Part shown: positions 30,585 to 39,582 of the stretch, one piece after another
How positions within the stretch are numbered: position 1 is the stretch's first letter
Layout of the letters: the number at the start of each line of letters is the position of its first letter
Origin: Sphingomonas jatrophae
GTDB taxonomy: Bacteria; Pseudomonadota; Alphaproteobacteria; Sphingomonadales; Sphingomonadaceae
NCBI RefSeq assembly: GCF_900113315.1
Contig: NZ_FOZG01000002.1
Location: 434,001 to 498,000, forward strand
Direction of reading: 5' to 3'
DNA length: 64,000 nucleotides
The notes under the pieces: model-generated
Told to the model about the DNA's origin: nothing
Databases searched by the model: none
The model's input: only the letters and a program-made list of their open reading frames with translations
Position numbers and translations under genes: made by a program

Positions 30585-31910
30585 ATGCTGACGCGCCTGC
30601 ATCGCCTTGCCGCGACAGGGCTCGGCCGCCGACTGGCGGTGGCGACGCTGTCGAGCGGTGCCGTGTGGGTCGCGGGCACGCTTGCCACCTTTGCCGTGGG
30701 GCTGGTGCTGGCGCGCGGGCTGGGGCCGGCAGGTTACGGCCTTTATGGCACCGCCGTCGCCGTGGTGACCTTGCTGGCCGTGCCGGGGCAGCTTGGCCTG
30801 CCCCTGCTGGCGACGCGGGAGGTCTCCGCGGCGGCGGCGCGGGGGCGGCAGGATGAGGTGGCGGCGCTCGGCCGCTGGTTCACCGCGGCGGTGCTGGTAG
30901 CGTCGCTGCTCCTCTCGTTGCTGCTGTGGCTTGCCGCACGCGCCGTCTCGCCCACGCTCCGCCCCGCACTCGCCGCCTCGGCGGGGCTGCTGCCGGCTTT
31001 GACGCTATCGGCGCTCGTCGCGGGGCTGCTCCGCGGGCGCGGGCGGGTCGTCGCGAGCCAGACGATCGACGTGCTGATCCGGCCACTGGCGTTCGTCGCC
31101 CTGCTGCTCGCGCTGCCTGCTCCGCTCTACGCCCCTTCCGCGATCGGCGCACAGAGCATCGCAGCGGGGATGACGGCGCTGGTCGGCCTTGTGCTGTTCT
31201 TCCGCCGCCTGCCCTCCCCTGCTCCGACCGACCGCATGCGGGTGCGCGCGTGGATCGGCGCGTCGCTGCCGATGACCTTCATGGAGGCGATGCGGACGCT
31301 GGAGGGAACCTATGCGGTGCTCGTCACCAGCGCCATCGCGAGCATCGCCGATGCGGGAATCCTGCGCGTCGCGCTGGCGAGCGTGGTGGTGGCGGTGCTG
31401 CCGGTCTCGATCCAGAACATCGTTGTCGGCCCGTTCCTGGCCGCCGCGCACGAGGCGGGCGACAGGCGGCAGCTGGCGCGCATCGTCGCGGGATCGACGC
31501 TGTTCATGACCACATCGGTGGCGGCGGTGACGCTGGCGCTGGCAGCGCTCGGCGGATGGCTGCTGCCGCTCGCCTTCGGCTCGGATTTTGCCGGCGCTTA
31601 CTGGCCGTTGCTGCTGCTCAGTGCCAACCAGCTGCTGGCGGCCGCGACCGGACCGGGGGCGATGCTGCTCAGCATGACCGGGCATGAGCGAGCGGTGGCG
31701 CGCGCTTTCGCACTGTCGGTCATGGCGGCGATCGCCGCGGCGCTGGTGCTGACGCCGGCTTTCGGCGCGCTGGGGGCCGCCGCCTCGACCCTCGTCGCGA
31801 CCGCTGTGCGCGGCCTGATGCTGAACCGGCGTGCGCGCTCCCTGCTCGGCATCAAGCCATCCGTGCTGGGCGCGGGGGTGCTGCTTGGGGCCGATCATAA
31901 ATCCCGCTAG
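30585..31910 (+). CDS. Wzx-type lipid-linked oligosaccharide flippase
   Basis: A polysaccharide-synthesis MOP-family flippase; 441 residues with about 12-14 transmembrane segments. The N-terminus has the family pattern VAGTLATFAVGLVLARGLGPAGYGLYG, followed by a charged loop STREV-like (LATREVSAAAARG). It would move undecaprenyl-linked repeat units across the inner membrane. It is the first of two candidate flippases in the locus; the second is the ABC protein at 42631. Confidence 0.87.
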   Translation: MLTRLHRLAATGLGRRLAVATLSSGAVWVAGTLATFAVGLVLARGLGPAGYGLYGTAVAVVTLLAVPGQLGLPLLATREVSAAAARGRQDEVAALGRWFTAAVLVASLLLSLLLWLAARAVSPTLRPALAASAGLLPALTLSALVAGLLRGRGRVVASQTIDVLIRPLAFVALLLALPAPLYAPSAIGAQSIAAGMTALVGLVLFFRRLPSPAPTDRMRVRAWIGASLPMTFMEAMRTLEGTYAVLVTSAIASIADAGILRVALASVVVAVLPVSIQNIVVGPFLAAAHEAGDRRQLARIVAGSTLFMTTSVAAVTLALAALGGWLLPLAFGSDFAGAYWPLLLLSANQLLAAATGPGAMLLSMTGHERAVARAFALSVMAAIAAALVLTPAFGALGAAASTLVATAVRGLMLNRRARSLLGIKPSVLGAGVLLGADHKSR

Positions 31911-31914
31911 AAGC

Positions 31915-32523
31915 GTGCCGGTGGGGGACAAAGCGGACAAGCGCAGCGCACGGGGGCTGATCGCGGCAGGGCTGCGGCGGACGCGCTTCGCCTGGTGGCG
32001 TGCGCGCGCGGGGCTGCGCCGGCGCGTCATCCTGTTGTCCTATCCGGGGATAAGCTGCGGCCCCGGCGTCTCCATCGATCCGAGCGCCAAGCTGGCGGCG
32101 CATGACGGCGGCACGATCGAGATCGGCGCAGGCTGCGAGATCGGCGCGCGCACCACCATCGTCAGCGATGGCGGTGCGATCCGACTGGGGCGCGATTGCT
32201 TCGTCGGGGCAGGGAGCACCATCCACGCCAAGGCGAGCATCGACATCGGCGCCGACACGATGATCGCCGACAACGTCGCGATCCGCGATCACGATCATGC
32301 CACGGCCGATCCCGCTCGCGCTTACCGGCTGCAGGGCTTCGTCACGGCGCCGGTGCGGATTGGCCGCAACGTGTGGCTGGCAACGAAGGTGACGGTGCTG
32401 AAGGGCGCGACGCTGGGCGATGGCGCGGTGATCGGTGCCAATGCGGTCGTCTCCGGCGAAATCCCCGAAGGCATGATCGCGGTCGGCATTCCCGCGCGGC
32501 CGATCCGGCGCGCGCAGTCGTGA
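31915..32523 (+). CDS. Left-handed beta-helix acyltransferase (WcaF/serine-acetyltransferase-like)
   Basis: A 202-residue hexapeptide-repeat O-acetyltransferase. Imperfect [LIV]-G-x-x-x-x repeats run from about residue 50 (IEIGAGCEIGARTTI, IRLGRDCFVGAGSTI, IDIGADTMIADNVAI). The catalytic-region RDHDHA and the C-terminal coil VRIGRNVWLATKVTVLKG, AVIGANAVV are typical. The start is a GTG (31915 or 31921) a few bases after the flippase stop. It probably acetylates a sugar of the repeat unit. Confidence 0.8.
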   Translation: MPVGDKADKRSARGLIAAGLRRTRFAWWRARAGLRRRVILLSYPGISCGPGVSIDPSAKLAAHDGGTIEIGAGCEIGARTTIVSDGGAIRLGRDCFVGAGSTIHAKASIDIGADTMIADNVAIRDHDHATADPARAYRLQGFVTAPVRIGRNVWLATKVTVLKGATLGDGAVIGANAVVSGEIPEGMIAVGIPARPIRRAQS

Positions 32524-32546
32524 GCCGCACGCAGGACCGTCCCTAG
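32520..32546 (+). CDS. Possible 8-codon coupling ORF between acetyltransferase and GT4 genes
   Basis: GTG at 32520 overlaps the upstream TGA (GTGA) and opens eight codons whose TAG (32544-32546) directly abuts the next ATG at 32547. No independent ribosome-binding site is needed if translation is coupled. It may be coincidental. Confidence 0.18.
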   Translation: MSRTQDRP

Positions 32547-33617
32547 ATGGCGCACATCGCCTTGCTGCTGCCGAACCTGGTGGTGGGCGGCGCCGAGCGC
32601 GTCACGCTCACGCTCGCCGCCGAGTTGCTGAAGCTGGGCGACCGGGTCGACATCGTGCTGCTGCGCCGCGAGGGCGGCTTGCTGGATGCCGTGCCCGCGG
32701 GGGCGCGGCTGATCGTGCTGGATGCGCCGCGGCTGCGCGCCGCCGCGCGGCCACTGGCCGCCTATCTGGCACAAGAGCGACCGGCGGCGCTGCTTGCCGC
32801 GATGTGGCCGCTCAGCAGCATCGCCGTCTGGGCGGCGCGGCGGAGCAGCACGCGCGTGGTCGTCGTCGAGCACAACAACATGTCGGCTTATGCCCGCACG
32901 TGGGGGAGCATTCCCCGTGCGCTGCTGGGACCGACACTGCGCTGGAGCCATCGCCGCGCGGCCGCCCGCATCGCCGTGTCGCAGGGCGCTGCCACCGATC
33001 TGGCCCGCCTGTGCGGCCTGCCGGAGGATCAGGTGCAGGCGATCGGCAATCCGATCCCTTTGCCGAGCGCCGCACCGCGCGACGACACGCCGGACTGGGG
33101 CGGCAGCGGGCGACGGATCCTGACGGTGGGCACGCTCAAGCCGCAGAAGAACCAGCGCCTGCTGCTCGACGCCTTTGCGCGGATGGCGCAGCCGGAGGAT
33201 CGCCTCGCCATCGTCGGAGAGGGCGAGGAGCGTGGCGCGCTGGAGCGACATGCCGCGGCGCTCGGCATTGCCGCGCAAGTGCTGCTGCCGGGCAACGCGC
33301 CCGATCCGGGCCGCTGGTATGCCTCGGCCGACCTGTTCGTCCTCTCCTCCGATTATGAGGGGCTGCCGACCGTGCTGATCGAAGCGCTGGGCCATGGCCT
33401 GACTGCGGTCTCGACCGATTGCCCGAGCGGCCCCGCCGAAATCCTCGGTGCCGACGGCCGGCTGGTGCCGGTCGGGGATGCCGGTGCGCTCGCCGCGGCG
33501 ATGGGCGCGGCCCTCGCCTCGCCCGATGCGCCGGACGCCGCGCGCGCGCGCGCCGCCCGCTTCGCGCCGGAGCGGATCGCCGCGGACTATCGCGCGCTGC
33601 TGCTGGGGGCGGCATGA
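32547..33617 (+). CDS. GT4-family glycosyltransferase
   Basis: A GT-B retaining glycosyltransferase; 356 residues. The N-terminal loop is LVVGGAERVTLTLA. The C-terminal nucleotide-sugar domain has ILTVGTLKPQKNQRLLLDAF and the EX7E motif SSDYEGLPTVLIEALGHG. It overlaps the following glycosyltransferase by 4 bp. Donor and acceptor sugars cannot be predicted. Confidence 0.88.
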   Translation: MAHIALLLPNLVVGGAERVTLTLAAELLKLGDRVDIVLLRREGGLLDAVPAGARLIVLDAPRLRAAARPLAAYLAQERPAALLAAMWPLSSIAVWAARRSSTRVVVVEHNNMSAYARTWGSIPRALLGPTLRWSHRRAAARIAVSQGAATDLARLCGLPEDQVQAIGNPIPLPSAAPRDDTPDWGGSGRRILTVGTLKPQKNQRLLLDAFARMAQPEDRLAIVGEGEERGALERHAAALGIAAQVLLPGNAPDPGRWYASADLFVLSSDYEGLPTVLIEALGHGLTAVSTDCPSGPAEILGADGRLVPVGDAGALAAAMGAALASPDAPDAARARAARFAPERIAADYRALLLGAA

Positions 33618-34756
33618 GCCGCATCCTCCTGCTCGCGCCGGAACTGCACGGCATCGGTGGCGTCGAGCGGCTGGTGGCCGGCCTGTCGCGCCTGCTGGCG
33701 GTGACGCACGAGGTGCATGTCGCGAGCTTCGACGCGCCCGGCACGGTGCCCGGCGTGCCGCTGTCGGTGCCCTATCATGCGCTGGGCGGCGGCGCGGCCC
33801 GGCCGCTGCCGCTGCGTGCCCTGACCTATGCCGGCCAGGTGCGGCGGCTGCGCGCGATCGAGCGGCGGTTGCGCATCGATGTGACGATCAGCAACCTTTG
33901 GCGTGCGGACCTGATCAGCGCGTTGGCCGGGCGTGACGTGCGGCGTGTCGCGCTGGCGCACATCAATGTCGTCGGCAATCCGACCAACCGGCTGATGCTG
34001 CGCCTGCGACCGATCGTCGCTGCGGCCTATCGCCGGCTGGACCGCGTAGTCGGCGTCAGCGCGGCGCTGGCGGCGGAGCTGGCCCGGCTCTACCGGCTCC
34101 GGCCCGAGCGGGTGAGCGCCATCCCCAATTTCGTCAGCGTGCCGCCGGGTCTCGCCTATGCGCCGAAGCAGGCGGGACGACTGGTCTGGTGCGGACGGAT
34201 GGTGCCGGAGAAATCGCTGCCCGCTTTGGTCGGCATCGTTGCCCGGCTCGCCGCGGCCGGACGCGCCATTTCGCTCGACGTGGTCGGTGACGGGCCGGAC
34301 CGGGCCGCGGCCGAGCGCGCGGCCGCCGCTCAGCCGGGCGCCATCCGCTTCCATGGCATGCTCGCCGATCCGCTGCCGCTGATCGCGCAGGCGGCGGCTC
34401 TGGCCTTGCCGTCGCACAGCGAGGGCCTGCCGATGGTGCTGCTGGAAGCGCTGGCGCTGGGGACGCCGGTGGTCGCCGCAGATGCCGGCGGCGGGGGCGT
34501 GCATCACGCGCTCGGCGCACGAACGCCGCACGATCCCGAGCGGATGGCGGGGGAGGCCGTGCCCGCCGGCCTGCTCCTGCCGATCCCACGCGACGATGCG
34601 CGCTGCGGGGTCTGGGCCGGCGCGCTCGACGATCTGCTCACCGATCGGGCCCGGTTGGAGCGGATGGGTGCGGCTGCACGGCAGCTCGCCGCCGCGCACA
34701 CCCCCGAGGCGGTCGGCGCGCGGTGGAACGGGCTGATCGCGGAGCTGGTGGCGTGA
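33614..34756 (+). CDS. GT4-family glycosyltransferase
   Basis: A 380-residue GT-B enzyme. The N-terminal GIGGVERLVAGLSRLLA and C-terminal LVWCGRMVPEKSLPALVGI and SHSEGLPMVLLEALALGTPVV are the family landmarks. ATGA overlap with the preceding gene and GTGA overlap with the next show strict translational coupling in this triad of glycosyltransferases. Confidence 0.88.
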   Translation: MSRILLLAPELHGIGGVERLVAGLSRLLAVTHEVHVASFDAPGTVPGVPLSVPYHALGGGAARPLPLRALTYAGQVRRLRAIERRLRIDVTISNLWRADLISALAGRDVRRVALAHINVVGNPTNRLMLRLRPIVAAAYRRLDRVVGVSAALAAELARLYRLRPERVSAIPNFVSVPPGLAYAPKQAGRLVWCGRMVPEKSLPALVGIVARLAAAGRAISLDVVGDGPDRAAAERAAAAQPGAIRFHGMLADPLPLIAQAAALALPSHSEGLPMVLLEALALGTPVVAADAGGGGVHHALGARTPHDPERMAGEAVPAGLLLPIPRDDARCGVWAGALDDLLTDRARLERMGAAARQLAAAHTPEAVGARWNGLIAELVA

Positions 34757-36000
34757 CGATCCTCTATCTCAGCCAGAACGGCATCACCGAGCATATCGGC
34801 GAATCGCAGATCGCGCCCTACGTCCTCGGTCTCGCGGCGCAAGGCTATCGCATCCACCTGCTCACGGCGGAGAAGGCCGATCGCTCGGCGCTCGCTGCCG
34901 ATTATCGCGCGCGGTTCGATGCGGCGGGCGTGCGCTGGACCACGATCCGCTATCACAACCGGCCGCCGGTGCTCGGCCAGCTGCTCGACCTGATCGTTAT
35001 GACGTGGACCGCCTGGAGGATCGCGCGGCGCGAGAAGATCGTCGCGGTGCATAGCCGCAGCCACCCGCCCATGCCGGTCGCGTTGCTGCTGAAGCGGCTG
35101 ACGGGCGCGCGCGTGCTGTTCGACTTCCGTGATTTCTGGGCCGATTCGGGGCTTGCGCACGGCCGGTTCAAGCCGCTGTTCCGCTGGATCAAGCGGCGTG
35201 AGCGGGGGATGGTGCAGCAGTCCGACCGTATGGTGACGCTGACGCAGGCGGCGGCGGATTATCTCGCCGCCACCTATCCGAATCCCGACGGGAGCGGCGA
35301 GTCGCGCTATTCGGTGATCCCGTGCTGCGCCGACTTCGCGCATTTCCGTCCTGTCGACGGCACGCCTGCCCGCGCGCAACTGGGCATCGCGGCGGATGCG
35401 ACGGTGATGCTGTATCTCGGCAGCATCGGCGCGGTCTATCTGGTGCCGCAGATGATGGCCCTGTTCGCCGAGTTGCGGCGGTTGCGACCGGGCGCGGTGT
35501 TCCTGCTCGTCTGCAACAACGGCGTCGAGGAGATCGAAGCGGCGGCGGACGCGGCCGGCATCCCGCGGGAGGCGCTGCGCATCGTCCATGCCGCGCGGGA
35601 CGAGGTGCCGGGCTTGATCGGTGCGGCGGATGTCGCCGTCGCGTTCAAGCGCGCGGACCTGTCGAACCTCGGCTGCTCGCCCATCAAGATCGGCGAAATG
35701 CTGGCGTGCGGCGTGCCGGTGATCGCCAATGGCGGCGTCGGCGATCTGGATCGTCTGCTCGCACCGGAGATCAACGGATCGCTGACCCTCCCCGATTTCG
35801 CGCCTGCGACGATGCGCGCCGCGCTGGAGACAGTGCTGACCGCGCGTTTGCCGCGCGATGCCATCCGGAACGCTGCCGCCTGCTTCCAGCTTGAGCCTGG
35901 GGTGGACGCCTATGCCGCCGCATATAACGCGTTGGGCGTGCTGCCAAATCGTGGCCCCATGGTTTCCGCTTCGTCACCGACCGACATGAAAACTGCGTAA
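34753..36000 (+). CDS. GT4-like glycosyltransferase
   Basis: A 415-residue GT-B fold protein with a GTG start overlapping the upstream stop. The N-terminal domain has LYLSQNGITEHIGESQIAPYV and VHSRSHPPM. The acceptor-side DFRDFWADSG and the donor-side YLGSIGAVYLVPQMMALF follow, then FKRADLSNLGCSPIKIGEMLACGVPVI. The terminal EX7E is less typical than in neighbours, so the family assignment is slightly less sure. It ends the first half of the locus, before the structured intergenic leader. Confidence 0.8.
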   Translation: MTILYLSQNGITEHIGESQIAPYVLGLAAQGYRIHLLTAEKADRSALAADYRARFDAAGVRWTTIRYHNRPPVLGQLLDLIVMTWTAWRIARREKIVAVHSRSHPPMPVALLLKRLTGARVLFDFRDFWADSGLAHGRFKPLFRWIKRRERGMVQQSDRMVTLTQAAADYLAATYPNPDGSGESRYSVIPCCADFAHFRPVDGTPARAQLGIAADATVMLYLGSIGAVYLVPQMMALFAELRRLRPGAVFLLVCNNGVEEIEAAADAAGIPREALRIVHAARDEVPGLIGAADVAVAFKRADLSNLGCSPIKIGEMLACGVPVIANGGVGDLDRLLAPEINGSLTLPDFAPATMRAALETVLTARLPRDAIRNAAACFQLEPGVDAYAAAYNALGVLPNRGPMVSASSPTDMKTA

Positions 36001-36039
36001 ATAGCACAAGGAATGCTGGCTCTAAGGCCGGTTTTCGAC

Positions 36040-36084
36040 GTAAGGCAGCTTACCTCCATTTAGGAGGTACTCGGAGGGGCCGAG
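36040..36084 (+). promoter_or_regulatory. Structured leader with competing hairpins and sequestered SD sequences
   Basis: Three stems are visible: GTAAG/CTTAC (36040-36053), TACCTCC/GGAGGTA with an ATTTA loop (36051-36069), and CTCGG/CCGAG (36070-36084). The first two share bases 36051-36053 and so are mutually exclusive. The CCTCC arm can mask either of two GGAGG elements (36063-36067 and 36073-36077). The layout resembles an attenuator or translational switch in front of the YvcK-like gene. Confidence 0.5.
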
Positions 36085-36123
36085 ATGCTTCGGATCAAGC
36101 GCGCGCGGGGGCGGCGATGCTGA
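36085..36123 (+). CDS. Putative 12-codon leader peptide ahead of the YvcK-like gene
   Basis: ATG at 36085 is preceded by GGAGG with a seven-base spacer and opens a 12-codon basic peptide, MLRIKRARGRRC. Its TGA (36121-36123) lies just after the ATG of the next gene (36117), so translation of the two is overlapping. A ribosome on this ORF would open the hairpins above. Whether it is translated is unknown. Confidence 0.4.
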   Translation: MLRIKRARGRRC

Positions 36124-37346
36124 ATGTCGTCGTTCTCAATGGCGGGCGCGGTGCGGCGACGCTGGTGCCGGCATTGCTCGGCGTGCCGGGCCTGCGGCTG
36201 ACCTCCATCGTCAATGCGTATGACGACGGCAAATCGACCGGCGAAATCAGGCGCTTTTTCGGCATGCTGGGCCCATCCGACCTGCGCAAGGTGCAGTCGC
36301 TGATGCTGCCCGAGGATGAGGCGCTGCCGGCGACGCGCGCGCTATTCGACCATCGCTTCCCCGCGCAGACCGGCCGCGACGAGGCGCTGGCCACGCTGAC
36401 GCGCTTTCGCGACGGGGACGAGCATCTGGCGGGGATCGGCCCCCTGCCCCCGCGCATCGCCGAGGTGCTGCGCGGCTGGACCCACCTGTTCCTCGATGCG
36501 CTGCCGCTGGCGGAGGCGGTGATGGGGCGGCCCTTCGCCTTTGACGACTGCGCGCTGATGAACATCCTCTATGCCGGCGCCTTCCTCGCCCATGCGCGGG
36601 ACATGGAGGAGACGGTGGCGGCGGTGGACCGGCTGTTCCGCCTGCGCGGGCTGGTGCTGCCGAACAGCTGCGACGATCGCTGGCTGGCGGCGGAGCGCGA
36701 GGACGGTTCGATCCTCGGCACCGAGGCGGAGATCGTCGAGCTGCGCTCCAACGATCGCATCGCCCGGCTCTTCCTGCTCGAACATGCCGTCGATCCGGCG
36801 GCGCTGGGGCGGCTGCAGCCGGCGGATCGCGCGCGCTTCCTCGCACAGCGGCACACGCCGGTGCGGCTGTCGCCGGGGGCGCGGCTGGCGATCGAGCAGG
36901 CGGATGCGATCATCTATTCGGCCGGCACGCAGCACAGCTCGCTCTACCCGACCTACATGTCACGTGGGCTGGCGGGCGCGATTGCGGGCAATGTGCGCGC
37001 GCTGAAGGTGTTCGTGACCAATATCGGCGCGGATTACGAGACGCCGCGTTATCGCACGTCGGACTTCGTCGTCGGTGCGCTCCGCTTCCTGCGGATGGGC
37101 GAGGAGCGGCGCGTGGCGACGGAGGATCTGATCCACGTCGCGCTGATCAATTCCAGCCGCATCAAGCCCGACGAGACCTATGTCGACGACGATGCCGAGC
37201 AATTTGCCGATTTGCCGATCGAGCGGCTCGTCGCCGATCTCGAATCGCGGGCCGAGCCGGGCAAGCATGACGGCGAGGCGATCGTGCGGCTGATCCTCGC
37301 CCAGCTCGAGCGTCTGCCTGGGGCGCGCCGCTATGGCCACGCCTGA
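36117..37346 (+). CDS. YvcK/CofD-like (2-phospho-L-lactate transferase family) protein
   Basis: A 409-residue member of the CofD/YvcK superfamily, longer than typical YvcK (about 320). The N-terminal nucleotide/phosphate loop is VVLNGGRGAATLVPALL, followed by IVNAYDDGKSTGEIRRFFGMLGPSDLRK, the signature region. The middle carries FAFDDCALMNILYAGAF and the C-terminal half IIYSAGTQHSSLYPTYM and VFVTNIGADYETP. CofD transfers a phospho-acid from a nucleotide donor in F420 synthesis, while YvcK binds UDP-sugars. In this glycan context the substrate is unknown. It overlaps the HAD gene by 14 bp and heads a tightly overlapping block. Confidence 0.75.
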   Translation: MLNVVVLNGGRGAATLVPALLGVPGLRLTSIVNAYDDGKSTGEIRRFFGMLGPSDLRKVQSLMLPEDEALPATRALFDHRFPAQTGRDEALATLTRFRDGDEHLAGIGPLPPRIAEVLRGWTHLFLDALPLAEAVMGRPFAFDDCALMNILYAGAFLAHARDMEETVAAVDRLFRLRGLVLPNSCDDRWLAAEREDGSILGTEAEIVELRSNDRIARLFLLEHAVDPAALGRLQPADRARFLAQRHTPVRLSPGARLAIEQADAIIYSAGTQHSSLYPTYMSRGLAGAIAGNVRALKVFVTNIGADYETPRYRTSDFVVGALRFLRMGEERRVATEDLIHVALINSSRIKPDETYVDDDAEQFADLPIERLVADLESRAEPGKHDGEAIVRLILAQLERLPGARRYGHA

Positions 37347-37968
37347 GGCGTTGCTGGCGCGGCGCCGGCTGTTCATCTTCGATCTCGACGGCACGCTGGC
37401 GGATACGTCGCCGATCCACGCCGCCGCTTTCTCCGCCGCCTTCGCGCCGCATGGGATTGCGGTGGACTATGCGACGATCGAGGGCTTTGCCACCGATGCC
37501 GCGGTGCGCACCTTGCTGGCAGGCGCGGGGCGCCCGGCAGAGGCGGCGACGGTCGCGGCGCTGGTCGCCGCCAAGCGCGCAGCGGCGCGAAACGGGCTGG
37601 CGGCGGTGCGCGAAGTGGCGGGGGCAGGCGCGTTCGTCGCGCATGCGGCCGCGGCGGGGCACCGGCTGGCGCTGTGCACCTCGGGCGCACGCGAGACGGT
37701 GGAGCGGACGCTGGCCTCGATCGGGCTGGCGGACCGGTTCGAGTGCGTCATCACCGCCGACGACGTGACGCGCGCCAAGCCGGCGCCGGACGGCTTCCTC
37801 GCCGCTTTGGCGCGGACCGGCGTCGCTGCGCGCGATGCGCTGGTGTTCGAGGACAGCGCCGCCGGCCTCGCCGCCGCGCAGGCCGCGGGGATCGACGCCA
37901 TCCGCATCGGTGCGGGGCATGCCGGATGGGGCCAGCTCTCCGCCGCACTGGCGGGCGTCGCCGCGTGA
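37333..37968 (+). CDS. HAD-superfamily phosphatase/phosphomutase
   Basis: A 211-residue HAD-IA hydrolase. Motif I is FDLDGTLADTSP with the nucleophile Asp17 and Asp19; motif II is LCTSGA, motif III is RAKPAPDGF and motif IV is FEDSAAGL. The helical cap is of the beta-phosphoglucomutase/phosphoglycolate type. It is translated from within the end of the YvcK-like gene and overlaps the next GT2 by 4 bp, so a phosphorylated intermediate of the same pathway is the likely substrate. Confidence 0.82.
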   Translation: MATPEALLARRRLFIFDLDGTLADTSPIHAAAFSAAFAPHGIAVDYATIEGFATDAAVRTLLAGAGRPAEAATVAALVAAKRAAARNGLAAVREVAGAGAFVAHAAAAGHRLALCTSGARETVERTLASIGLADRFECVITADDVTRAKPAPDGFLAALARTGVAARDALVFEDSAAGLAAAQAAGIDAIRIGAGHAGWGQLSAALAGVAA

Positions 37969-38867
37969 AGATCCTCGCCGCGATCGTGACGCACAATCGG
38001 CGCGACCTCCTGGCGCGCTGTGTCGATCACGTCCGGGCGCAGACGCGCGTGCCGGACGACATCGTCGTCATCAACAATGCCAGCACCGACGGCACGGTGG
38101 AGATGCTCGACGCCCGCGGCGTCGCGCATATCGACCAGGCCAATCTCGGCTCGGCCGGCGGGTGGAACCGCGCCATCGCCGCGTGCCGCGACGGCGGGTT
38201 CGACGCGGTGTGGCTGATGGACGATGACGGCTATCCCGACGCGCGCGCGCTCGCGGCGCTGGAGGCGGCGATCGGGCCGGGCATCGCCTGCGCGTCGTCC
38301 GTCGTGCTGCGCGAGGACCAGCCGAGCCACTTCGTCTTCCCCTTTCCCCTGCTCGACCGTGCAGGCCTGCCGGTCGTCGCCGGACGCCCGCGCAAGCTGC
38401 CGACCCTCTCCGAGCTGGAGCAGGCGGCGCCGCAGGGCAGCTATCCGTTCGCACACCTGTTCAACGGCGCGCTCGTCAGCCGCGCCGCGATTGAGGCGGC
38501 GGGAACGGTGGATACCCGCTTCTTCATGTTCGGCGACGAGGTGGATTATTTCTTCCGCCTGCGCCGCGCGGGCGAGGTCCGCTCCGTGCTTGCCGCCCGG
38601 CACTATCATCCGGACGTGGCGCAGCGCGGGCTGACCCCGGCGAAGCTCTATTATTACCTCAAGAACACGCTGGTGCTGAACCGGCGCTATTTCGACAAGG
38701 TTGCGCTGCGCAACGTGCTGACGCTCGGCGTTGGGCTGGCGCGCTATGGCACGCGCAACGGCTGGGGGACGCTGGCGGGCGTGCTCCTCGGGCGGCAGCG
38801 GCGGCTGGTGCCGCTGGCGGTGATGCGGGGTCTGCGCGGGCAGGTGGGGCCGGATTTTGATGGCTGA
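37965..38867 (+). CDS. GT2-family glycosyltransferase (GlfT2/rhamnosyl-like)
   Basis: A 300-residue inverting glycosyltransferase. The GT-A fold begins LAAIVTHNRRDLLARCV, with VVINNASTDGT, NLGSAGGWNRAI and the metal-binding WLMDDDGYPD; the catalytic region is FMFGDEVDYFFRLRRAG. The pattern resembles galactofuranosyl- and rhamnosyltransferases. The start is GTG overlapping the HAD stop. It overlaps the nucleotidyltransferase by 8 bp. Confidence 0.85.
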   Translation: MKILAAIVTHNRRDLLARCVDHVRAQTRVPDDIVVINNASTDGTVEMLDARGVAHIDQANLGSAGGWNRAIAACRDGGFDAVWLMDDDGYPDARALAALEAAIGPGIACASSVVLREDQPSHFVFPFPLLDRAGLPVVAGRPRKLPTLSELEQAAPQGSYPFAHLFNGALVSRAAIEAAGTVDTRFFMFGDEVDYFFRLRRAGEVRSVLAARHYHPDVAQRGLTPAKLYYYLKNTLVLNRRYFDKVALRNVLTLGVGLARYGTRNGWGTLAGVLLGRQRRLVPLAVMRGLRGQVGPDFDG

Positions 38868-39582
38868 CCTGCGTGTGCTGATTGCCGCCGCCGGTGCCGG
38901 CACCCGCGCCGGCCTGCCCTATCCGAAGACCCTCCACCCCGCCGAAGGCCGCCCGATCCTCGGGCGGTTGCTCGACGTGCTCGGACCTTATGATCCTGCG
39001 CCGACGATCATCGTCTCGCCGGCCGGGCGCGATCCGATCGCCGCCTTCCTTAACGGCGCGGGCATGAGCGGGCAGCTGGTCGAGCAGGCGGTGCCGACGG
39101 GCATGGGCGATGCGGTGCTGCGCTTCGAAGATTCGCCGGCAGCGGCAGGTGCACGGACGGTGCTGCTGGCGTGGGGCGACATCCCCTATCTCTCGGCGGA
39201 GACGATCGCGGCGACGCTGGCGCACCACCGGCAAAGCGGCGCCGCACTGACCTTTCCGTCCGCTCGGGTCGACAGGGCCTATACCGTCGTGTCGCGCGAT
39301 GCGGACGGCCGGGTCGTGGCGCTGGACGAGACGCGCGGGCGCGGCGTCGAACCGGGCGCGGGCGAGCGCGACATCGGTCTGTTCGTGTTCGAGGCGGCCC
39401 CCGTGCTGGCGGCCCTGCGCGCCTCCGCCGCGGCGCATGACCGCGCCCAGGGCGAGCATGGCTTCCTCCAGATCGTCTGCCGCCTTGCGGAGGACGGGCA
39501 CAGGATCGAGGCGCTGCCGATCGCGACACCTCGCGAACTGATCTCGCTCAACGCACTGGCCGATCTGGAAGGCGACGCCTGA
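38860..39582 (+). CDS. GlmU/RmlA-like sugar nucleotidyltransferase domain protein
   Basis: A 240-residue single-domain NTP-transferase. The signature AAAGAGTRAGLPYPKTLHP provides the nucleotide loop and lysine. PTGMGDAVLRF, LAWGDIPYLSAETI and YTVVSRDADGRVVALDETR follow the GlmU uridylyltransferase pattern, and the acetyltransferase domain of GlmU is missing. ATG at 38860 is chosen over the TTG one codon upstream. It may make the nucleotide-activated donor used by the YvcK-like or GT2 protein encoded beside it. Confidence 0.8.
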   Translation: MADLRVLIAAAGAGTRAGLPYPKTLHPAEGRPILGRLLDVLGPYDPAPTIIVSPAGRDPIAAFLNGAGMSGQLVEQAVPTGMGDAVLRFEDSPAAAGARTVLLAWGDIPYLSAETIAATLAHHRQSGAALTFPSARVDRAYTVVSRDADGRVVALDETRGRGVEPGAGERDIGLFVFEAAPVLAALRASAAAHDRAQGEHGFLQIVCRLAEDGHRIEALPIATPRELISLNALADLEGDA

